A stretch of DNA of 64,000 bases from the NCBI RefSeq assembly GCF_036014235.1, contig NZ_CP107925.1, positions 62,001-126,000 on the forward strand, given 5' to 3'. This DNA comes from Streptomyces sp. NBC_00435 (GTDB lineage Bacteria; Actinomycetota; Actinomycetes; Streptomycetales; Streptomycetaceae). The position numbers were made by a program, and so were the translations under genes. Below the pieces are notes generated by a model. It worked only from the letters and a program-made list of their open reading frames with translations. It was not told where the DNA came from and did not search any database. This document shows, in pieces, positions 49,272 through 58,058 of the stretch (positions are counted from its first letter, which is position 1; every line of letters begins with the position of its first letter).

Positions 49272-50399
49272 TCAGACCCCGACGGTCACCGGTGGGGCCT
49301 CGATCGGCCCCATGCGCTGGACGCGCCAGCCCGCGGTCAGCAGGCCCTGCGCCATGTTCACGGCGGTGCCGCGGGCCACCATCAGCTCGACCAGGCCGCT
49401 CTCCTCGCCGGGCGAGTGATCGATGGTCATGTCCTCGATGTTGACGCCGAGTTCGGCGGCGTTCGCGAGGAGCCGGGCGAGTTCGCCGGGCTGGTCCCCG
49501 ATCAGGACGCGGACCGGCGCGCACGCGGGTACCGGGTGTCCGTGCTTGCCGGGGATGCGGTCACGGCCGCTGAGGCCGCGGCCGAGCAGGTCGGCCAGGA
49601 GCGTGGTGCCCTGGGCGCGTTCGTCGGCGTCGTCGGTGGCGAGGCCCCGCAGGGCGGCCACGGTGACCTGGAGGTCCTCGGCCAGTTCGGTCAGCACGTC
49701 GGCTACCGCGGTGGCGTTGGACTCCAGGATGTCGCTCCACAGCCGGGGGTCTCCCCCGGCGATCCGGGTCACGTCGCGCAGTCCCTGGCCGGCGAGGCGG
49801 CAGGCGTCCTCCGGGAGGTGCTGGAGGCGGGCGGCCATCAGCGAGGCGACGACGTGCGGGGTGTGCGATACGCGGGCCACGGCCCGGTCGTGGACGTCGC
49901 TGTCCATCACGACGGGGACCGCCCCGCACAGGGAGACCATCATGAGCGCCATGTTGAGCGCTTCGCGTCCGGTGTGGGCCGTGGGTGTCAGGACCCAGGA
50001 GCGGCCCTCGAAGAGGGTGGCGCAGGCGGCGAGCGGGCCGGAGCGTTCCCGGCCGGCCATGGGATGTCCGCCGATGAAGGTGACGGGGTCGGCGCCGGCG
50101 GCCAGTACCCCGATCTCCGGCTCGGTCTTGACGCTGGCGACGTCGGTGTACGAGCGGGCCAGGCCGAGCTTCTGGTGGATGGCGAGCACCGCGCCCACCT
50201 GGGCCGGCGGGACGGCCAGTACGGCCAGGTCCACGGTGTTCTTCGGGGGGCCGACGGTACCGGCGCCCAGTGAGGCGGCGGTACGGGCGGCCGAGTCGTT
50301 CTCGTCGATGAGGTGGACGGCCACCCCGCGACGGGAGAGGGCCAGGGCGATGGAGGTTCCGATGAGTCCCGTCCCCACCACCGCGGCGGAGCGGATCAT
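49272..50399 (-). CDS. tyrA: prephenate dehydrogenase with C-terminal ACT domain
   Basis: 375 aa from the ATG at 50399, which overlaps the chorismate mutase stop (ATGA). The NAD site VVGTGLIGTSIALALSRRG opens the protein; SVKTEPEI, GGHPMAGRERSGP and SHTPHVVASLMA are catalytic-domain motifs. An ACT-type regulatory domain follows from about residue 300 (APVRVLIGDQPGELARLLANAAELGVNIEDMTIDHSP). It oxidatively decarboxylates prephenate to 4-hydroxyphenylpyruvate; the ACT domain suggests tyrosine feedback. Confidence 0.93.
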   Translation of the reverse strand: MIRSAAVVGTGLIGTSIALALSRRGVAVHLIDENDSAARTAASLGAGTVGPPKNTVDLAVLAVPPAQVGAVLAIHQKLGLARSYTDVASVKTEPEIGVLAAGADPVTFIGGHPMAGRERSGPLAACATLFEGRSWVLTPTAHTGREALNMALMMVSLCGAVPVVMDSDVHDRAVARVSHTPHVVASLMAARLQHLPEDACRLAGQGLRDVTRIAGGDPRLWSDILESNATAVADVLTELAEDLQVTVAALRGLATDDADERAQGTTLLADLLGRGLSGRDRIPGKHGHPVPACAPVRVLIGDQPGELARLLANAAELGVNIEDMTIDHSPGEESGLVELMVARGTAVNMAQGLLTAGWRVQRMGPIEAPPVTVGV

Positions 50400-50773
50400 C
50401 TGGGATCCCCGGCCGTGGCGAGGTCCTGGCGCAGGGCCGCCGCGCCGCCCAGGTAGATGTGCTTGATCTCGGGCTTGGCCAGGTCCGTCTCGGCGTACGC
50501 GAGGATCCGCACCACGCGGGGCAGGGACCCGGCGATGTCCAGTTCCTGCGCGCACATCAACGGCACGTCGGTCACGCCCAGTTCACGGGCGGCCACCGCC
50601 GGGAACTCGCTGACCAGGTCCGGGGTCGCCGTGAAGAGCACGCTGACCAGGTCCTCCTGGTCGAGCCCGTTGGCGACGAGCATCTCCTGGAACAGCTTGC
50701 GGACCCCGTCCAGCAGGTGGACCCGCTCGTCGACTTCCAGCTGGATGGCACCGCGCAGGGCACGCACGGACAT
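50396..50773 (-). CDS. aroH: monofunctional AroH-class chorismate mutase
   Basis: 125 aa, the standard length of the trimeric AroH class. RALRGAIQLEVDERVHLLDGVRKLFQEML, SVLFTATPDLVSEFPAVAARELG and VPLMCAQELDIAGSLPRVVRIL match the family, including the arginine and cysteine of the active site. AGGGAG lies upstream of the ATG. It converts chorismate to prephenate and is coupled to tyrA, so the flow is clearly toward 4-hydroxyphenylpyruvate rather than anthranilate. Confidence 0.9.
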   Translation of the reverse strand: MSVRALRGAIQLEVDERVHLLDGVRKLFQEMLVANGLDQEDLVSVLFTATPDLVSEFPAVAARELGVTDVPLMCAQELDIAGSLPRVVRILAYAETDLAKPEIKHIYLGGAAALRQDLATAGDPR

Positions 50774-50820
50774 GGTCTTCTCCCTTTGCTGAGGACGGTA
50801 CGTCGATCGGTCGCGCGGGG

Positions 50821-52209
50821 TCAGGCGGCGGCGGGTACGGCTTCGCGGCGGGCCGCCGGCGCTCCCCGGTCCCGGTACAGCTCCGCGACCTGGAAGGCGA
50901 GGTCCAGCGACTGCTTGCGGTTCAGGCGGGGGTCGCAGGAGGACTCGTAGCGCTGGCCGAGGTCGGTGAGGCGGACCTCGGCGCCGCCTCCGACGCACTC
51001 GGTGACGTCGTCGCCGGTCAGCTCGATGTGGATGCCGCCGGGGTGAGTGCCGAGCGCCCGGTGGACCTCGAAGAAGCCGGTGACCTCGTCGAGCACGTCG
51101 TCGAAGTGGCGGGTCTTGTGGCCGCTGGGGGCCTCGAAGGTGTTGCCGTGCATCGGGTCGCAGATCCACGCGGGGCGCGCGCCCTCGGCGGTGACCTTGG
51201 CGAGGAGCTCGGGCAGGATCTCGCGGATGTTGCGGGCGCCCATGCGGGTGATGAAGGTGAGGCGGCCGGGCTCGCGCTCCGGGTCGAGCTTGTCGATGAG
51301 CCGCAGCGCCTCGTCGGCGGAGGTCGTGGGGCCGAGCTTGACGCCGATGGGGTTGCGCACCTTGGAGGCGAACTCGACGTGGGCGCCGTCCAGCTGACGG
51401 GTGCGCTCACCGATCCAGATCATGTGGCCGGAGACGTCGTACAGCTCGCCGGTGCGGGCGTCGGTACGGGTCAGGGCGGCCTCGTAGTCCAGGAGCAGCG
51501 CCTCGTGGCTGGCGAAGATCTCGGAGGAGTGGACCGCGGCCGGGTCGGCGCCGCAGGCGGCGAGGAAGGTGAGGGCGTCGTCGATGTCGCCGGCGAGGCG
51601 CTCGTAGCGCTCTCCGACCGGGGAGGCGGCGACGAAGTCGCGGTTCCACTCGTGGACCTGGCGCAGGTCGGCGTAGCCGCCCGTGGTAAAGGCCCGTACG
51701 AGGTTCAGGGTAGCGGCGGAGGAGTGGTACATCCGCTTGAGCCGCTCGGGGTCCGGGGTGCGGGACTCCGGGGTGAAGGCGAGGCCGTTGACCGAGTCAC
51801 CGCGGTAGACGGGCAGTTCGACACCGTCGCGGATCTCGGTGGGTTTGGATCTGGGCTTGGAGTACTGCCCGGCGATCCGGCCGATCTTCACCACGGGCAC
51901 GGAGCTCGCGTAGGTGAGGACGGCGGCCATCTGGAGCAGGGTGCGGACCTTGTCGCGGACCTGGTCGGAGCTGACGGCGTCGAAGGTCTCGGCGCAGTCA
52001 CCGCCCTGGAGGATGAAGGCTTCTCCGCGGGCGACGTCGGCGATCCGTTCGCGCAGGCGGTCGCACTCACCGGCGAAGACCAGGGGCGGGTAGGAGGCGA
52101 GGTCGTCGAGCGCGGAGCGCAGGGCGACCGGGTCGGGGTAGGCCGGCTGCTGGGCGGCGGGCAGCAGCCGCCAGGAGTCGACGGCCGTGGCGTGCGTGGT
52201 GAGGGTCAT
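50821..52209 (-). CDS. class II 3-deoxy-D-arabino-heptulosonate-7-phosphate (DAHP) synthase
   Basis: 462 aa from the ATG at 52209. Class II motifs are plain: FAGECDRLRERIADVARGEAFILQGGDCAETF, KIGRIAGQYSKPRSKPTE, SSEIFASHEALLLDYE, KLGPTTSADEALRLIDKLDP and WICDPMHGNTFEAPSG. It condenses erythrose-4-phosphate with phosphoenolpyruvate as the first shikimate step. It is 47 nt upstream of the chorismate mutase gene. A second-copy class II enzyme is common in aromatic-antibiotic clusters, usually less feedback-sensitive. Confidence 0.94.
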   Translation of the reverse strand: MTLTTHATAVDSWRLLPAAQQPAYPDPVALRSALDDLASYPPLVFAGECDRLRERIADVARGEAFILQGGDCAETFDAVSSDQVRDKVRTLLQMAAVLTYASSVPVVKIGRIAGQYSKPRSKPTEIRDGVELPVYRGDSVNGLAFTPESRTPDPERLKRMYHSSAATLNLVRAFTTGGYADLRQVHEWNRDFVAASPVGERYERLAGDIDDALTFLAACGADPAAVHSSEIFASHEALLLDYEAALTRTDARTGELYDVSGHMIWIGERTRQLDGAHVEFASKVRNPIGVKLGPTTSADEALRLIDKLDPEREPGRLTFITRMGARNIREILPELLAKVTAEGARPAWICDPMHGNTFEAPSGHKTRHFDDVLDEVTGFFEVHRALGTHPGGIHIELTGDDVTECVGGGAEVRLTDLGQRYESSCDPRLNRKQSLDLAFQVAELYRDRGAPAARREAVPAAA

Positions 52210-52290
52210 GGTGGCTGGTGCCTCGATCGGTTTCGTTCGGAAAGGGAAGAGGTGTGGGCCTGTCGCCGCCCGGGGTTGGCGGCCCGGGGT

Positions 52291-52332
52291 GCCGGGGGAC
52301 CGTACGGCCGTGCGGCCGCACGGTCCCCCGGC
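52291..52332 (-). terminator. terminator between MFS and DAHP synthase genes
   Basis: GCCGGGGGACCGT (52291-52303) pairs perfectly with ACGGTCCCCCGGC (52320-52332), with a CGGCCG-rich loop. It ends the leftward HpaB-to-MFS transcript 40 nt past the MFS stop, so the aro genes need their own promoter in 52210-52290. Confidence 0.75.
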
Positions 52333-52371
52333 AGGCAATCCGTTGCTGGAGCCTGTCTCACCAGGGGCGAC

Positions 52372-53634
52372 CTAGACCGGCTCGCGCACCTCGGAGGGCG
52401 CGGCCGCGGGGGCCTGGGCGTCGGCCTCGGAACCGGCGGCCTGGTGGCCCTTGGTGAGGCTGAAGAAGAGCAGACCGCCGACGCCGAGGATGGCGATGAC
52501 GATGCCCATCGGAACCGCGCTGTCCTCACCGGCGAGGCCGACGAGCGGGACCACGGCCGCACCGATCAGGTGCTGGGACAGTCCCAGCAGCGCGGCGGCC
52601 GAGCCGGCCACGTCACCGTGGTCCTGCAGGGCCAGGGCGAAGGAGTTCGGCAGGACGAGGCCGACGCTGGAGACGACCACGAAGAGCGCGACGAGCATCG
52701 GGGCCAGACCGGCGTCGGTGAGGACGACCGCGAGCAGGCCGAGGCCGCCGACCGCGGAGGCGGTCAGACCGGTCGCGAGCAGGGCGCGCGGGCCGGTCTT
52801 GTGCACGATGCGGCCGCTGACCTGCGCGGCGATGACCAGGCCGAGGGCGTTGACCGCGAAGACGGCGCTGAAGCCCTGCGGGGACATCCCGTGGATGGAC
52901 TGGAGCACGAAGGTCGAGCCGGAGATGTACGCGAACATCGCGGCGAAGGCGAAGCCGCAGGCCAGGTTGTAGCCGACGAACACCCGGTCGGTGAGCAGCC
53001 GGCGGAAGATCGGCCCGGTGGCCTTGAGGCCACCGCTGACGCGCCGTTCGGCGGGGTGCGTCTCGGGCAGTGCGCCGGCGACGCCGAAGAGCATCAGGGC
53101 GCCGATGATGGAGAGGGCGATGAAGATGCCCTTCCACGAGGTGAGCAGCATCAGCTGGCCGCCGAGAACCGGGGCCAGGATCGGCGCGATGCCGGTGATG
53201 AGCATCAGCATCGCGAAGAACCGGGCCGCGGCGGGCCCGGTGTGCCGGTCGCGGACCACCGCGGAGGCGATGACGATGCCGGTGGCGCCGCCGAGGCCCT
53301 GGAGGGCGCGCAGGCCGACCAGGGTCCAGATGTTCGGGGCGAAGGCGCAGAGCAGCGCGGTGACGGCGAACAGCCCGAGGCCGGCGATGAGCGGACGGCG
53401 GCGGCCGAGCGCGTCACTGACCGGGCCGGCGATGAGCTGGCCGATGCCGAGGCCGAGCAGGCAGGCGGTGAGGCTGAGCTGGGCGGCCGAGGCGCTCGTG
53501 TTCAGGTCTTCGGCGATCTGCGGAAGACCCGGGAGGTAGGCGTCGTTGGACAGCGGTCCAAGGGCGGTGAGTGCACCGAGGATGATGGCGAAACGGGCGA
53601 GCCCGGCGCCCTTCGGTGTCGCGGGTGAAGTCAT
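52372..53634 (-). CDS. Bcr/CflA-family multidrug MFS transporter
   Basis: 420 aa with twelve spans. ALTALGPLSNDAYLPGLPQIAEDLN, GPVSDALGRRRPLIAGL and the RDRHTGPAAARFFAMLMLITGIAPILAPVLGGQL region follow the Bcr/CflA drug-export pattern. A hydrophilic Ala/Glu-rich C-terminal tail follows the last span. As the last gene of the HpaB-led transcript it is the best candidate exporter for the phenolic product. Confidence 0.93.
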   Translation of the reverse strand: MTSPATPKGAGLARFAIILGALTALGPLSNDAYLPGLPQIAEDLNTSASAAQLSLTACLLGLGIGQLIAGPVSDALGRRRPLIAGLGLFAVTALLCAFAPNIWTLVGLRALQGLGGATGIVIASAVVRDRHTGPAAARFFAMLMLITGIAPILAPVLGGQLMLLTSWKGIFIALSIIGALMLFGVAGALPETHPAERRVSGGLKATGPIFRRLLTDRVFVGYNLACGFAFAAMFAYISGSTFVLQSIHGMSPQGFSAVFAVNALGLVIAAQVSGRIVHKTGPRALLATGLTASAVGGLGLLAVVLTDAGLAPMLVALFVVVSSVGLVLPNSFALALQDHGDVAGSAAALLGLSQHLIGAAVVPLVGLAGEDSAVPMGIVIAILGVGGLLFFSLTKGHQAAGSEADAQAPAAAPSEVREPV

Positions 53635-53664
53635 TTTCTGAGATCCCCTCCGGGGAACGCGGAA

Positions 53665-54312
53665 TCAGTAGGCGACGGTGATGCGGGTCTGGATCGCGTC
53701 GCCGCGCTCCAGTACGTCCGCGAAGGCGACCGCGTAGTCCGCGATGCTGATGCGGCTCTGGCCTTCGGAGTCGACCAGGAGCTGTTCACCGCCGACGCGA
53801 TAGGTCCCGGTGCGCTCACCGGGTTCGATCTGTGCGGCCGGGGAGATGAACGTCCAGTCCAGGGCGTCCGCCTGCCGGTAGAGGCCGAGCGCCTCGCTCT
53901 GGGCGAGGGCGTTCTGCTTCCAGACGGCCGGGAAGTTGGGGTTGTCGATGACCTTGACCCCCGGGGCGACCTCGAGGCTGCCGGCGCCGCCGAGGACCAC
54001 GACGCGGCGTACGCCGCTGCGCGTCAGACCCTCGATGAGCGCGTTGGCGGCACCGACGATGATCTTGCGGTCGTCGTCGACCCCGAGCTTGGGGCCGACG
54101 GCCGAGCCGACGGCGTCGTAGCCCTGCGCCGACAGTGCGGCCACGGTGTCCGCGCTGGTGGCGTCGCCGGCGACCACCTTGAGGTCCTCGTGGCTGTTGC
54201 CCGCGATCTCGCCGGTGCGGGTCACGCCCGTGACGGAGTGCCCACGGGAGAGCAGTTCACCGGCGATGGCGCTGCCGATGTGACCGCTCGCTCCGAAAAG
54301 CAGGATGTTCAT
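53665..54312 (-). CDS. NAD(P)-binding oxidoreductase, NmrA/SDR-like
   Basis: 215 aa. MNILLFGASGHIGSAIAGELLSRGHSVTGVTR is a Rossmann dinucleotide site of the atypical SDR/NmrA group. WTFISPAAQIEPGERTGTYRVGGEQLLVDSEGQSRISIADYAVAFADVLE is the typical C-terminal part of YwnB/YesF-like members. Catalytic Tyr-Lys is not obvious. Cytosolic; could reduce a carbonyl or serve as a redox sensor. 30 nt upstream of the MFS gene. Confidence 0.85.
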   Translation of the reverse strand: MNILLFGASGHIGSAIAGELLSRGHSVTGVTRTGEIAGNSHEDLKVVAGDATSADTVAALSAQGYDAVGSAVGPKLGVDDDRKIIVGAANALIEGLTRSGVRRVVVLGGAGSLEVAPGVKVIDNPNFPAVWKQNALAQSEALGLYRQADALDWTFISPAAQIEPGERTGTYRVGGEQLLVDSEGQSRISIADYAVAFADVLERGDAIQTRITVAY

Positions 54313-54378
54313 GCTTGTGCCTCTTCTTCCTGGGTGATTCTTCGCGGGGTGTTGTCGGACGACGCGACCCTCCGCGGA

Positions 54379-55191
54379 CTAGTCCTCTTCGAGGAAGTCG
54401 GGCTGTTCGCGGATGATCTCGTCCCAGAGCAGCTGGAAGCTGAACCAGCCCAGCTGCTCGTTGCCGAAGCCGTCCCCCGCGGCCACGGCCTGCTCGTGGG
54501 TGAAGCTCTTGGGCGTGCCCGCCGCCCGTGCGAGCAGCTGCACCTGGGCGCAGCTGTCGTAGGTGAAGAACCAGTGCACGGCCTCGTCCAGCGATCCGCC
54601 GACGGTTATCAGGCCGTGGTGGCGCAGCAGGATCGCGCGGTTGTCGCCGAGCCTCTCGGCGATGTCGCGGCCGAGCTCGGCGGAGACCGAGGGGCCCTCG
54701 TACTCTTCGTAGAGGACCTGGCGGTTGTAGAAGGCGGCGGACTCCTGGTCGATGGGGTCCAGCAGGCGGCCCAGGGCACCGAGCGCGCGGGAGTGGGCGG
54801 TGTGGCCGTGTGCGGCCGCCGTGGCGCCCGGCGCGAGCTCGTGGATGGCGGAGTGGATGACGAAGGCGCTGGGGTTGACCCGGTGCCTGCCCTCCACGAC
54901 GTTGCCCGCGGAGTCGACGCAGATCAGGTCCGCGACGCGGACCAGGTTGAAGGAGACGCCGAAGGGGTTCACCCAGAACCGGTCCTCGTGCTCCGGGTCA
55001 CGGACCGAGATGTGGCCCGAGATGCCCTCACCGAAGCCGTACTTGCCGAACAGCCGCAGCGCGGCGGCGAGCCGCTGCTTGCGGTGCCGGCGGGTCTCCT
55101 CGTGGGTGGCGAAGACCGGCTCGCTGGGGATCGGCAGGCCGGTGTGCGTGTCCGCCAGGTAGGCGGGCCGGTCGGTCTCGGTGACGCTCAT
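54379..55191 (-). CDS. class II aldolase/adducin-family protein
   Basis: 270 aa. The metal site is intact: ISGHISVRDPEH, AAHGHTAHSRALGALG (HGH) and ILLRHHGLITVG (third His). The family comprises fuculose/ribulose phosphate aldolases, decarboxylases and related C-C lyases; the N-terminal 40 residues with a HEETRRHRKQRL helix resemble the actinobacterial non-sugar members found in natural-product clusters. It may perform an aldol or retro-aldol step or decarboxylation. Placement between redox genes supports cluster membership. Confidence 0.88.
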   Translation of the reverse strand: MSVTETDRPAYLADTHTGLPIPSEPVFATHEETRRHRKQRLAAALRLFGKYGFGEGISGHISVRDPEHEDRFWVNPFGVSFNLVRVADLICVDSAGNVVEGRHRVNPSAFVIHSAIHELAPGATAAAHGHTAHSRALGALGRLLDPIDQESAAFYNRQVLYEEYEGPSVSAELGRDIAERLGDNRAILLRHHGLITVGGSLDEAVHWFFTYDSCAQVQLLARAAGTPKSFTHEQAVAAGDGFGNEQLGWFSFQLLWDEIIREQPDFLEED

Positions 55192-55296
55192 GCTCGGGGG
55201 TCCTCATCTCCGGATCGTGTTCCGGTAGCGGTACGGGTGCGGGTGGCGGCCGGGCCGTGGGCGGGCTGACCGCCCCGGCACCGGCCGTGAGCGGGG

Positions 55297-56841
55297 CTAG
55301 ACCGTGAGCAGGACGTCCTCGTTCTCCTGGGTCGCGGCCGTGACGGTCTCGGCGTGCTGCAGGATCGCGCCGACGATGTCCTGGCTGCGGTCGACCAGCG
55401 AAGGGATGCCGAAGGTGAAGAAGAGCGAACCGGCGGCGATGTTGCCGAGCCCGTACAGGCGCGGGTCGGGCCTGCCGTTGGTCGTCAGCTGGCTGGTCGG
55501 GCGCGCTATGTGCAGGCCGCCGTGCGGGTGACGGCTGGCGACCCGGCTGCGCATCAGCGAGGTGACCAGGGGCGCGGCGCTGGTGGGTATGCGCCCCTCG
55601 GAGGCGTTGACCGCGCTGATGACGCGGTCGGCCGTGAAGTCGTGGCCCTCGGCGGTGACGACGTCGAAGCCCGTCTCGGGGTTGGGGGTGATGTTCTGCA
55701 GACCTGCGACGATCTCCAGCTTTCCCGCCTCGACGAGGTCGAGGAGGACCCCCGCGCTACCGGGCGGCATCGGGCAGCACAGGCTCATGATCGTGCGGTA
55801 GTGGGCGCGCAGCAGCTGGACCTTGTCCTGTTCGCGCAGCATCGGCCAGACGTCGGGTCCGGTCTCGGGGACGGCGCGCTGCAGGATCCGCAGGCCCATG
55901 TGGGGCGAGTCGACCTCTTCGATCTGCCGGCGCAGCCGGTCGACCGGGTCCTCCAGGTCGACGCGGATGATCTCCGAGACCACCGCGTCGAGGTCGGCGC
56001 CGACATCGCGGAACTCGGCCCGCATGATGGTGGCGATGTCCGCGAGGCTGACCTCGGGGTGGATGGCGGCCAGTTCCTCCATCCGGTGCGGCGTGAAGTG
56101 CCGCAGCTCGAAGGGGACCGCCTTCTGCCGGACACCGGGCAGGACACCCCGGCGCGAAAGAAGGCTGATCTTCCCCTGGTGTCCCTGGGCCGCCAGCGAC
56201 AGGATGATGTCGATCGCGGTCAGGCCGCTGCCGATGATCGCGACGTGCTCCCGCTCACCGACGTCCGCCAGCTTGTTGACGATCGGGTACGGGTCCCCGA
56301 CGAAGCCGGGGGTGTCGCCCAGACCGTAGACGTCCTTGGGGCTGTCGCCCCCGACGCACAGGATGGCGTAGTCGAAGGCGCGGGCGCGGCCGTTGCCGGT
56401 GCGCAGCAGCACCCGGTTGGCGGCGCGGCTGGCGGAGGTGACGCCCTCTCCGACGAGGTCGACCCGCCAGCCCTGGCGGCGCAGTTCACCGAGCGCGGCG
56501 TAGGCCGTCTGCTCCAGGTACTCGCCGTAGACGGTGCGGGGTGCGAAGCGGCTTCCGGACCAGCGGTCGACTCCGGTGCGTACCCCTATGACCTTGTCCC
56601 GGGTCTCCAGCCAGTTCTCGAAGTGCTGGAGGTCGCCGGCCCGCACGGACATGTCGTCGGGCGTCGCGTTGACCTTGAGGGTCTCGGTGTCGACCTGGTA
56701 GGCACGACCGCGCCACAGGTGCGGTGACGGTTCGAAGACCGTGAGGCTGCCCGGTTCGCTTTGTGTTCGCGACAACGCGTCGATCAAGCAGACTGCAGCC
56801 GCGCCTCCTCCGACGATACCGATCGAGAATCCACGGGACAT
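55297..56841 (-). CDS. FAD/NAD(P)-binding monooxygenase-like protein (YdhS/NAD_binding_9 type)
   Basis: 514 aa. An FAD site opens the protein (SIGIVGGGAAAVCLIDAL), a second dinucleotide motif lies near residue 185 (HVAIIGSGLTAIDIILSLAAQGH), and LYGLGNIAAGSLFFTFGIPSLVDRSQDIV closes the FAD domain. The family is distantly related to N-hydroxylating lysine/ornithine monooxygenases. It would oxidise a small substrate using NADPH and oxygen, or act as a dehydrogenase. 105 nt upstream of the aldolase gene. Confidence 0.85.
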   Translation of the reverse strand: MSRGFSIGIVGGGAAAVCLIDALSRTQSEPGSLTVFEPSPHLWRGRAYQVDTETLKVNATPDDMSVRAGDLQHFENWLETRDKVIGVRTGVDRWSGSRFAPRTVYGEYLEQTAYAALGELRRQGWRVDLVGEGVTSASRAANRVLLRTGNGRARAFDYAILCVGGDSPKDVYGLGDTPGFVGDPYPIVNKLADVGEREHVAIIGSGLTAIDIILSLAAQGHQGKISLLSRRGVLPGVRQKAVPFELRHFTPHRMEELAAIHPEVSLADIATIMRAEFRDVGADLDAVVSEIIRVDLEDPVDRLRRQIEEVDSPHMGLRILQRAVPETGPDVWPMLREQDKVQLLRAHYRTIMSLCCPMPPGSAGVLLDLVEAGKLEIVAGLQNITPNPETGFDVVTAEGHDFTADRVISAVNASEGRIPTSAAPLVTSLMRSRVASRHPHGGLHIARPTSQLTTNGRPDPRLYGLGNIAAGSLFFTFGIPSLVDRSQDIVGAILQHAETVTAATQENEDVLLTV

Positions 56842-56951
56842 GTGTCAGTCACCTATCAATTCGTGGAAGGCGCGGGGTCGTCGTGCGCCGGCCTTGCTGT
56901 CCGCGATCACGGTGGCCCTTCCTCGCCTACTCCGGGGATTCAGTGGAAGCC

Positions 56952-56987
56952 GCCGGCCACCCCCGGTGCGGCGGGGGTGAAGCCGGT
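56952..56987 (-). terminator. weak stem-loop after the DUF gene
   Basis: CACCCCC (about 56958-56964) pairs with GGGGGTG (56973-56979), with flanking CCGGC/GCCGG extending it. It lies 27-62 nt past the stop of the leftward gene at 57014. The stem is imperfect, so it may attenuate rather than stop transcription. Confidence 0.4.
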
Positions 56988-57013
56988 CAGCCAATGGGTT
57001 GGGAGACTCCGAA

Positions 57014-58057
57014 TCAGGCTGCGGAGTGCTTGAAGTTCTTCATCGAGACCGTGTAGTCCTGCCGGTTGGCGCGGTAGTCGATGCAGTACTCCTGCGGGTA
57101 CCAGCCGCCGATCTGCCACTGCTGCGGCTGCTTGATGGGCCAGCAGCGGCTCGGGTTGACCCCGGTGGCGATGCCCTCGAACCAGGCCTTCGTGATCATC
57201 GGCTCGAGGAAGCTGATCTTGGCGTCGTAGGCCCCGTAGATGAAGGTCTGGGTGAAGGCGACGGAGCTCCACTCGGGCGAGTTGAGGTCGATCAGGTGGT
57301 TGCCCATGGCCGCCTCGGCCACGTTGTTGTTCACGTAGTCCGTCGGCAGGTACTGCGGGGGAATCGGCTTGATGGCCGTCGCGTAGTCGTCGCAGTTGAT
57401 GGCCAGCCCACAGGGACCGCTGCGGATCGCGTCGCGCTCCGCCTTCGGCTGCGTGTAGAAGTGGAAGTCGAAGTGAGGCACGTCGTAGATGTGCTCCGGC
57501 CCGTGGCCCATCGGGTTGAAGTTGACCAGGGCCCACTTCAGCGGCATGCCGGGCAGCGAGGTGAGCTGCGAGGGCAGGTCCAGGGGACGCTCGTGGCCAC
57601 CGACGCACTCGGTGTGCTGGTCGACGGTGCCGTCACCATTCACGTCGTAGCAGTGGTGACCGTCGGTCATGGTGGTCGGAAGGTTGGTCAGCATGGACTT
57701 GGGGAAGACGATGCCGACGGTCTGCGGCTTGACGCCGTTGACCTGTGCGTAGGTACGCACCGTGCCGTTGCCCAGCGCGCTCGGGGTGCCGTACGAGGAG
57801 CACGGACCCGCGTAGGAGAGCGTCTCCGAGAGGAGCACTTCGGCGGCCCACGGGGCGACCTTGACCGCCCGCTCGCGGGTCGGGGCGTCCCTGGTGACCA
57901 GACAAACGGACACCGAGCCCGACGAGACCGCGGCGGCCTCCGCACTGGTCTGCGTGGCCTGGGCCGGCATGCTCGGCCAGATCAGCAGCGTCATGGCGGA
58001 TATGGCCAGGGCCGCTCCGAGGAGCGCCCGCCAGCTCAGCAACTTCTTCGCTCGCAC
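57014..58057 (-). CDS. secreted or membrane-anchored protein of unknown function (DUF5602/TTHB210-like)
   Basis: 347 aa from a GTG at 58057, one nucleotide after the flavin-reductase stop. A signal peptide or anchor (WRALLGAALAISAMTLLIW, residues 9-27) ends near AQATQ. The mature part holds several cysteines and a His-rich segment (MGHGPEHIYDVPHFDFHFYTQPKAERD) that could bind metal; I tentatively relate it to the DUF5602/TTHB210-like group. It has no obvious catalytic motif. Being in the HpaB operon but exported, it may sequester or modify a phenolic product outside the cell. Confidence 0.7.
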   Translation of the reverse strand: MRAKKLLSWRALLGAALAISAMTLLIWPSMPAQATQTSAEAAAVSSGSVSVCLVTRDAPTRERAVKVAPWAAEVLLSETLSYAGPCSSYGTPSALGNGTVRTYAQVNGVKPQTVGIVFPKSMLTNLPTTMTDGHHCYDVNGDGTVDQHTECVGGHERPLDLPSQLTSLPGMPLKWALVNFNPMGHGPEHIYDVPHFDFHFYTQPKAERDAIRSGPCGLAINCDDYATAIKPIPPQYLPTDYVNNNVAEAAMGNHLIDLNSPEWSSVAFTQTFIYGAYDAKISFLEPMITKAWFEGIATGVNPSRCWPIKQPQQWQIGGWYPQEYCIDYRANRQDYTVSMKNFKHSAA

Positions 58058-58058
58058 G

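Noticed and set aside
48952..49524. Leftward frame through the tyrA-aroC spacer encoding TADRL repeats
   Set aside because: It overlaps tyrA in another frame, has no ribosome site, and the repeats are explained by a 15-bp tandem DNA repeat.
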